Shown: piece by piece, positions 24,113 through 27,946 of the stretch
Position numbering within the stretch: position 1 is the stretch's first letter
Layout: every line of letters begins with the position of its first letter
Source: CAZLMW01 sp964560875
Lineage (GTDB): Bacteria; Myxococcota_A; UBA9042
Direction of reading: 5' to 3'
Length of the DNA stretch: 27,946 nucleotides
NCBI GenBank assembly: GCA_964560875.1
Contig: CAZLMW010000105.1
Span: 1 to 27,946 of the forward strand
The notes under the pieces: generated by a model
What the model was told of the DNA's origin: nothing
The model's database searches: none
Seen by the model: the letters and a program-made list of their open reading frames with translations, nothing else
Position numbers and translations under genes: made by a program

Positions 24113-24715
24113 ATGAAGGGCGCGATGACCCGGATCCGCAAGGATCTCGTCCCCACTACGACCGTCGCTCTGAGCATCGCCCTGCTCGCCCTGCGCCTGA
24201 CCGTCGGCTGGGGCATGTTCGAGGCCGGCAAAGGCAAGGTCTACAAGCTGATGGGCCAATGCGCCCAGGATCCGTTGCCCGACTGCGAAAAGGACGCGCG
24301 CGACGGATGCGGCAAGGATCAAGCCTGCCTGGGCAAAGTCGACGCGCAGTGCACCGCCGACCGAAAGGCCTCGTGCGAGGAACAGGGCCAGCGCGCGATC
24401 GAGTGGTTCGGCAGCCTGACGATCGCCGGCATCGACGACTTCAAACTTCCAGGCGGCGGGAAGCTCAATTTCACGCTCGCCGCGATCACCGAGACCTTAT
24501 TTGGCGTCTTGTTGATGATCGGTCTCTTCGCCCGCGTCGCGGCGCTTCCGCTCGTGTTCACGATGACGATCGCGGTGCTCACAGCGCACTGGGAATCGGT
24601 CGGGCTGAGTATGGGGTTTGTGAGCGAGGTCGCGTTTATCTACTGGGTGTGCCTGTGGGTAATCGCCGCCGGCGGGCCCGGGCGAATCAGCATCGACGCC
24701 AAGCTCGCGAAATAA
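24113..24715 (+). CDS. DoxX-family membrane protein with six-cysteine periplasmic insert
   Basis: The 200-residue protein has four hydrophobic segments: TTTVALSIALLALRLTVGW, NFTLAAITETLFGVLLMIGL, ALPLVFTMTIAVLTAHW and EVAFIYWVCLWVIAAGG. These fit the DoxX/TQO small-subunit fold, including the GWGMFEAGKGK element after helix 1. Between helices 1 and 2 is an insert of about 70 residues with cysteines at 50, 58, 66, 72, 80 and 88. Their spacing is symmetric: x7, x7, x5, x7, x7. Typical DoxX proteins are 130-160 residues without this. DoxX relatives act in thiosulfate or quinone redox and thiol homeostasis, so the cysteines may be redox-active or bind metal. That is inference. GAGG 5 nt before ATG 24113 supports the start. 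Confidence 0.85.
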   Translation: MKGAMTRIRKDLVPTTTVALSIALLALRLTVGWGMFEAGKGKVYKLMGQCAQDPLPDCEKDARDGCGKDQACLGKVDAQCTADRKASCEEQGQRAIEWFGSLTIAGIDDFKLPGGGKLNFTLAAITETLFGVLLMIGLFARVAALPLVFTMTIAVLTAHWESVGLSMGFVSEVAFIYWVCLWVIAAGGPGRISIDAKLAK

Positions 24716-24794
24716 AGAAGCTGAAATAGAGCGCCGAACAGCAATGCTTCTCGGTGCATGATCGGTATTTGGTTGGGGGCCTATGAGCGTCCCC

Positions 24795-25001
24795 ACGCCC
24801 CGAAAAGTGTCATTGTCGGGGCGTTCCCCATCCGGGCGTGATTCATTACCCGGTCACGACCGCCATCAGGGGTCTGGGCAAGCGGACATGCCGAAGGCTG
24901 TCCTGGCGCGCAGTGGTGCTTGCACCACGGAGAAACGAAACAACGCCCCCGGGTGTGATCGGCCCGGACAGCGACAGCTGACCGGGTAAAAGATCACACC
25001 C
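24795..25001 (+). ncRNA. Highly structured candidate RNA (riboswitch-like leader or small RNA)
   Basis: The 423-bp stretch 24716-25138 has no convincing gene but carries many nested perfect pairings. (a) GGGGCGTT 24818-24825 pairs with AACGCCCC 24942-24949, closing a multibranch domain. (b) The same segment can instead pair with ACGCCCCGA 24795-24803, so two folds exclude each other. (c) CCGGG 24832 / CCCGG 24849 and CGTGA 24837 / TCACG 24854 cross as an H-type pseudoknot. (d) CGCCA 24861 / TGGCG 24904 continues into GGACA 24884 / TGTCC 24899. (e) GTGGTGC/GCACCAC sits at 24913-24928. (f) A 10-bp stem GGGTGTGATC 24951 / GATCACACCC 24992 encloses CCCGG/CCGGG and CAGC-GACA-GCTG. I match it to no known class. 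The strand is assumed from the downstream operon; the opposite strand is possible. Confidence 0.5.
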
Positions 25002-25016
25002 CCCCATCCCGGAGCT

Positions 25017-25138
25017 CCGATTGCTGATCGGCGCTCTGGCGACGGGCCGCGAATAGATCGTTGCCGGCCGACGTTCGTCCCACCTCAACAAGAAGCTGTA
25101 GGTGTGGTAGCCCGGTTTTCTCATCACGGAGGGAAGGT
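25017..25138 (+). promoter_or_regulatory. Leader and ribosome binding site of the DUF4349 operon
   Basis: After the structured element come a small hairpin, CCGAT (25017-25021) / ATCGG (25027-25031), and a looser CACCT/AGGTG pairing. A strong purine-rich site, GGAGGGAAGGT, runs directly up to the ATG at 25139. I see no clear sigma-70 promoter. Confidence 0.4.
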
Positions 25139-26536
25139 ATGCGAACGTGCGGTTTGCTTGCGGTGGCAAGTCTGCGTCTGGTCGCTTTGGGCGTCGGCGC
25201 GTTCACGCTTGTCTGCATGACCTCGTGTGGGAGCACCCAGAAGTACACGATCGACGAATCTGCCTACCAGGTCCGCGCTGCACGCAACAGCAATCGGCGC
25301 CCCCACGCGATGGTCCAGGCCGAGCGACGGGCGAGCAGCAAGTTGCGCTACTTCCAGGGCGACTCTGCCCCACGGCAACGAAGGCCTCCTCCGCCGGTCC
25401 CTCAAGTCGCTTCGACCTCCGATTCGATCCAGAGCAGCCCGGGTGTTTCGACCGGAGGCGGCGGCCGGCGCACAAAAAGGGTCCGCCGGCGGCGACACAA
25501 GCGCTACGTCAAGAAGGCCGCGCCCTCGTCGTACATGAACAGGACGTCCACGCCTCGCTACAAGACGACGGGCATGCAAGCGGTCGGCAAGAAGGGCGAA
25601 CAGGACAGCCGCGAGGCCCGCGCACCTGTCGTCTACCTCGGCTACCTGAAGCTGCGGGTGAAGCGGCGACTTCCCGCGATCGACGCGATCACCAAGCTCA
25701 CCGAAGATGCGGGCGGGTACATCCAGAGCCTGCAGCGTCGCGTCGTCATTTTGCGCATCCCAGCGGACGATTTCGACGAGGTCATGAAGCGCTTCGCCGG
25801 TGTGGGTGAGGTGCTGCAGCGTCAGGTCAAAGCGCTGGACGTCAGCCGCCAGTTCACCGACCTCGGCGCGCGTCTCAACGTCTTCATCCGATCGCGCGAA
25901 CGCCTTTTGAAGCTGCTGCAGACCATCAAAGACGTGGAGGAGCGGCTCCGCATCGTGCAGGAGGTCAAGCGCCTGTCCGAGCGCATCGAGAGCATCGAAT
26001 CGACCCTCGCCACGCTCCGCAACCTCGTCAGCTACTACACGATAACGATCGAGCTCAAGCCAGTGGTGGCGCAACGGCGTCGCGTTGTTCATCGGTCGCC
26101 GTTCGTCTGGGTGCGCCGACTGCAGGCCCACAGGACAACCATCCGCAAGGGCAACGACCACGTGAAGATGACGATGCCGCGCGGATTCGTGCTCTTCGAC
26201 GAGGACGACGACTGGCGCGCCCAGGCCGCCGACACCTCGATCCTCCGCGCCGGAAAGATCGCCAACGAGCCGCGTGGAACGGCCGCTTTCTGGATGGATG
26301 CCGTCGCCCACGAACTCGACGGCCGCGACGAGGCCAAACAAGCCAGCGGCACCAGCGGTGGCCTGCACTGGGCGATCTTCAAGAACAAGGACGTCCGGCC
26401 GCGGTACTGGCTCGTTGGGGTGCTCGAACAGGGCGATGAGCTGCTCGTGCTCGAGGGCTTCTTCCCAGACGAAAAGGCGTTCAAGGCCCACAGAGACGCG
26501 GTGCTCAAGGCGCTGCCCACGTTCGGAGGCAAGTGA
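25139..26536 (+). CDS. DUF4349 lipoprotein with extra C-terminal domain
   Basis: The 465-residue protein begins MRTCGLLAVASLRLVALGVG and reaches a lipobox CMTSC (Cys30). A basic, Ser/Pro-rich spacer runs to about residue 160. The DUF4349 core follows (about 165-310): LGYLKLRVKRRLPAIDAI, GGYIQSLQRRVVILRIPAD, KALDVSRQFTDLGARL, then a long charged coiled coil (RERLLKLLQTIKDVEERLRI). The usual C-terminal membrane helix is absent. Instead residues about 345-465 form a second domain with GFVLFDEDDDW, TAAFWMDAVAHEL and YWLVGVLEQGDELLVLEGFF. This recurs as the whole of the third gene. DUF4349 has no proven function; coiled-coil envelope scaffolding is plausible. The start is set by GGAGGGAAGG. The stop overlaps the next ATG. 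Confidence 0.88.
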   Translation: MRTCGLLAVASLRLVALGVGAFTLVCMTSCGSTQKYTIDESAYQVRAARNSNRRPHAMVQAERRASSKLRYFQGDSAPRQRRPPPPVPQVASTSDSIQSSPGVSTGGGGRRTKRVRRRRHKRYVKKAAPSSYMNRTSTPRYKTTGMQAVGKKGEQDSREARAPVVYLGYLKLRVKRRLPAIDAITKLTEDAGGYIQSLQRRVVILRIPADDFDEVMKRFAGVGEVLQRQVKALDVSRQFTDLGARLNVFIRSRERLLKLLQTIKDVEERLRIVQEVKRLSERIESIESTLATLRNLVSYYTITIELKPVVAQRRRVVHRSPFVWVRRLQAHRTTIRKGNDHVKMTMPRGFVLFDEDDDWRAQAADTSILRAGKIANEPRGTAAFWMDAVAHELDGRDEAKQASGTSGGLHWAIFKNKDVRPRYWLVGVLEQGDELLVLEGFFPDEKAFKAHRDAVLKALPTFGGK

Positions 26537-27234
26537 TGCGCATCGCTCGAAACGATCTCGTCGCTGCCGTAGCGACAGTGGCGGTCCTCGTGCCCGCATT
26601 CACGATCGCTGCTCCACCGCGGCGTGCAGCCAAGAAGCCGGCCAAAACCAACGCGCTCGCCGCCGACGCCGACACACCGACCGAAGATGCGACCGTCGCC
26701 ACCGTGGCCCGGCAGACCGCGCTGGTTGCCCGCATGACCGTGAAGGTGGTGCATCCCGACGAAGTGCGCGGCGCGTTGATCAAGCGTGTGAAGAAGGACG
26801 GCGGGTTTCCGATCCTCGTGACCGACTACGCGCTGCATATCAAGCTGCCGCCCGCCAAGCTCCAGGCGTTCATGAAAGCGGCCGCCAAACACGGCCATGT
26901 GCTCGATAAACACATGTCACGGGCCGACTTGACCGAGTCCATCGCGCAGCTTGAAGGCAAAGTACGGTCCAAGTCCGAGATCCTCGAACGCCTGCGCGGG
27001 TTCGTCGATGACAGCAACGTCGGCGCGACGCTCAAGATCGAGCGCGAGATGATGCGCCTGGTGACCGAGTTGGAGCGGGTCAAGGGACGCCTGCAGATCG
27101 AGCGTGATCGGTCCACATGGGCCTTGTTGCGGCTTAGTTTTCGCTACAAGCGGCGCGGCCGGATGACCTACGTTCGCTCGCCCTTCAAGTGGCTCAACAC
27201 GGTCGACGTAAACCGATTCCTGGGGAGCTTCTAA
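26536..27234 (+). CDS. Exported DUF4349-like coiled-coil protein
   Basis: The 232-residue product starts at ATG 26536, overlapping the previous stop (TGATG), with GGAGG 6 nt upstream. The N-terminus MRIARNDLVAAVATVAVLVP plus AFTIAAPP is a Sec signal peptide with no lipobox. The mature part parallels the DUF4349 core of the first gene: VARMTVKVVHPDEVRGAL, DYALHIKLPPAKLQAFM, HMSRADLTESIAQLEGKV, then a coiled coil (SKSEILERLRGFVDD, EREMMRLVTELERVKG) and a strand LLRLSFRYKRR. It lacks the second domain. It is probably a periplasmic partner of the two flanking lipoproteins. Overlaps at both ends imply translational coupling. Confidence 0.85.
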   Translation: MRIARNDLVAAVATVAVLVPAFTIAAPPRRAAKKPAKTNALAADADTPTEDATVATVARQTALVARMTVKVVHPDEVRGALIKRVKKDGGFPILVTDYALHIKLPPAKLQAFMKAAAKHGHVLDKHMSRADLTESIAQLEGKVRSKSEILERLRGFVDDSNVGATLKIEREMMRLVTELERVKGRLQIERDRSTWALLRLSFRYKRRGRMTYVRSPFKWLNTVDVNRFLGSF

Positions 27235-27695
27235 TGGCGACGATGACGGCGCGGTTGTGGGTTCTTGGTGGTATCGCAGCGATGCTGATGGGCGGCTGCG
27301 GGCCGACGCACAATATCAAGGCTCCCGATGGGTTTTCCCGCTTCGAGAAGGGCGATCCGCTCAAGCTGATTACGGCCGATGGGGTACGCATCAAATCGCG
27401 CGAGGTGGACAACTATCCCAAGGCGACGCTGGCGTTTTGGACCGATGCGACGGCGCGGCATCTCAAGCGGCGCGGCTACGCGGGCAAGAGCAAGCGGTGT
27501 TTCAAGACGACAACGGGCTTGGACGGCTGCACCGTCGACTTCATCATCCCGCGCGGCCAGGAAGATTGGGTATTCGCGGTGACGCTCTTCGTGGTCGGCG
27601 ACAAGATTGTGCTGGTCGAAGCGGCCGGGCCCTACAAGCGGTACGCGCCGGTCGAAAAACGCATCCAGGCGGCGCTTGTGACCTTCACGCCCTGA
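27234..27695 (+). CDS. Small lipoprotein homologous to the C-terminal domain of the first operon gene
   Basis: The 153-residue protein begins at ATG 27234, overlapping the previous TAA (TAATG), with GGGGAG 6 nt upstream. MATMTARLWVLGGIAAMLMG plus GC is a lipoprotein signal peptide (Cys22). The rest aligns by eye with residues about 345-465 of the DUF4349 lipoprotein. Examples are PDGFSRFEKGD versus PRGFVLFDEDD, KATLAFWTDATARHL versus RGTAAFWMDAVAHEL, and WVFAVTLFVVGDKIVLVEAA versus YWLVGVLEQGDELLVLEGFF. A Cys pair (KRCFKTTTGLDGC) is unique to this copy. I know of no named family with certainty. It closes the operon; the next gene is convergent, 33 bp away. Confidence 0.85.
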   Translation: MATMTARLWVLGGIAAMLMGGCGPTHNIKAPDGFSRFEKGDPLKLITADGVRIKSREVDNYPKATLAFWTDATARHLKRRGYAGKSKRCFKTTTGLDGCTVDFIIPRGQEDWVFAVTLFVVGDKIVLVEAAGPYKRYAPVEKRIQAALVTFTP

Positions 27696-27728
27696 GCAGG
27701 TCCGGCTGCGTTACCACCCCGATCAGCG

Positions 27729-27946
27729 TCACGACCCCGCGACGTCGATCACGAGTTTGCCCCGCACGCGGCGACTGCGACTAATCGACAGCGCTTCCTC
27801 GACATCGTCCAACCCCAACACCCGCGCCAAATGCGGCTTGATTCGGCCCGCTTCGGCGAGCTCGCGGAGGTTGTGCAGGCCTGCGGCATCGGGCCGGACG
27901 CTGTGCACCAGGTAGGCACATTCCGCCGCCGACGCGCGCAAGCTGG
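27729..27946 (-). CDS. MDR-superfamily zinc-type alcohol dehydrogenase/quinone oxidoreductase, C-terminal end
   Basis: Only the last 72 or so codons are in the window; the gene continues past the right edge. The sequence reads LHNLRELAEAGRIKPHLARV, then LGLDDVEEAL, then VRGKLVIDVAGS. This is the classic C-terminus of medium-chain NAD(P)H-dependent dehydrogenases and quinone reductases (LxxLxxxGxIxP, DxxEAxxxxxxxxxxGKxV). Cofactor and metal sites lie outside the window, so substrate is unknown. Confidence 0.85.
   Translation of the reverse strand, partial: SLRASAAECAYLVHSVRPDAAGLHNLRELAEAGRIKPHLARVLGLDDVEEALSISRSRRVRGKLVIDVAGS

Noticed and set aside
24861..24949. Possible 6S, SRP or glycine-riboswitch RNA because of short look-alike strings (CCGAAGG, CCCCTGA on the minus strand)
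   Set aside because: The overall architecture and the conserved cores of these families are not present.
24783..24989. 68-codon plus-strand ORF in the gap before the DUF4349 operon
   Set aside because: Its composition is Arg/Gly/Ser-rich and the same bases form long perfect inverted repeats, so structure explains the region better than coding.
25124..26599. 491-codon minus-strand frame opposite the DUF4349 gene
   Set aside because: The plus-strand gene has a lipobox, a ribosome binding site, recognisable domains and overlap coupling. The minus frame has none.

Overview
The window is about 28 kb of GC-rich, densely coding bacterial chromosome. Gene content points to a deltaproteobacterium in the broad sense, most likely Myxococcota. 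The evidence is several lipoproteins with a lipobox followed by Ser/Gly/Asp-rich linkers and MopE-type, Ig-like or Lcl domains. Eukaryote-like proteins are also present: a PFK-2/FBPase-2, an HCN-type cyclic-nucleotide-gated channel, an APIP-type MtnB and an M49-related protein. No rRNA, tRNA, CRISPR array, IS element or phage gene was seen. The taxonomic placement is inference.

Layout. 1-4826 (minus strand): a partial secreted protein of unknown family and a 975-residue MopE-repeat lipoprotein. 4993-5718 (plus): a family 2 glycosyltransferase. 5756-9804 (minus): a giant lipoprotein with 13 Ig-like (Big_2) repeats. It is split by a 100-N gap that looks like an assembly artefact, because the same 55 bp lies on both sides. 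10040-11161 (plus): mtnB-mtnD of methionine salvage. 11182-12978 (minus): an M49 (DPP III-like) homologue whose zinc-site residues are mostly replaced. 13049-17190 (plus): PFK-2/FBPase-2, a SEC-C methionine aminopeptidase, a PlsC acyltransferase and a GNAT-like protein. 17191-19334: a small Lcl-domain lipoprotein (minus), a doubtful small ORF (plus) and an HCN-type K+ channel (minus). 19524-22800 (plus): an aldehyde dehydrogenase and a propeller-like lipoprotein. 22784-23989 (minus): a class III CoA-transferase. 24113-24715 (plus): a DoxX protein with a six-cysteine insert. 24716-25138: a gene-free stretch containing nested inverted repeats, probably a structured RNA. 25139-27695 (plus): a three-gene overlapping operon of envelope proteins built from DUF4349-like and a second shared domain. 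27729-27946 (minus): the end of an MDR-family oxidoreductase.

How the genes fit together. There is no single obvious pathway. Much of the window serves the cell envelope: seven lipoproteins or exported proteins, an acyltransferase pair, a glycosyltransferase and DoxX. The most promising undescribed unit is the 24795-27695 block. It couples a highly structured leader or ncRNA to an operon whose first protein fuses two modules that its next two genes encode separately.
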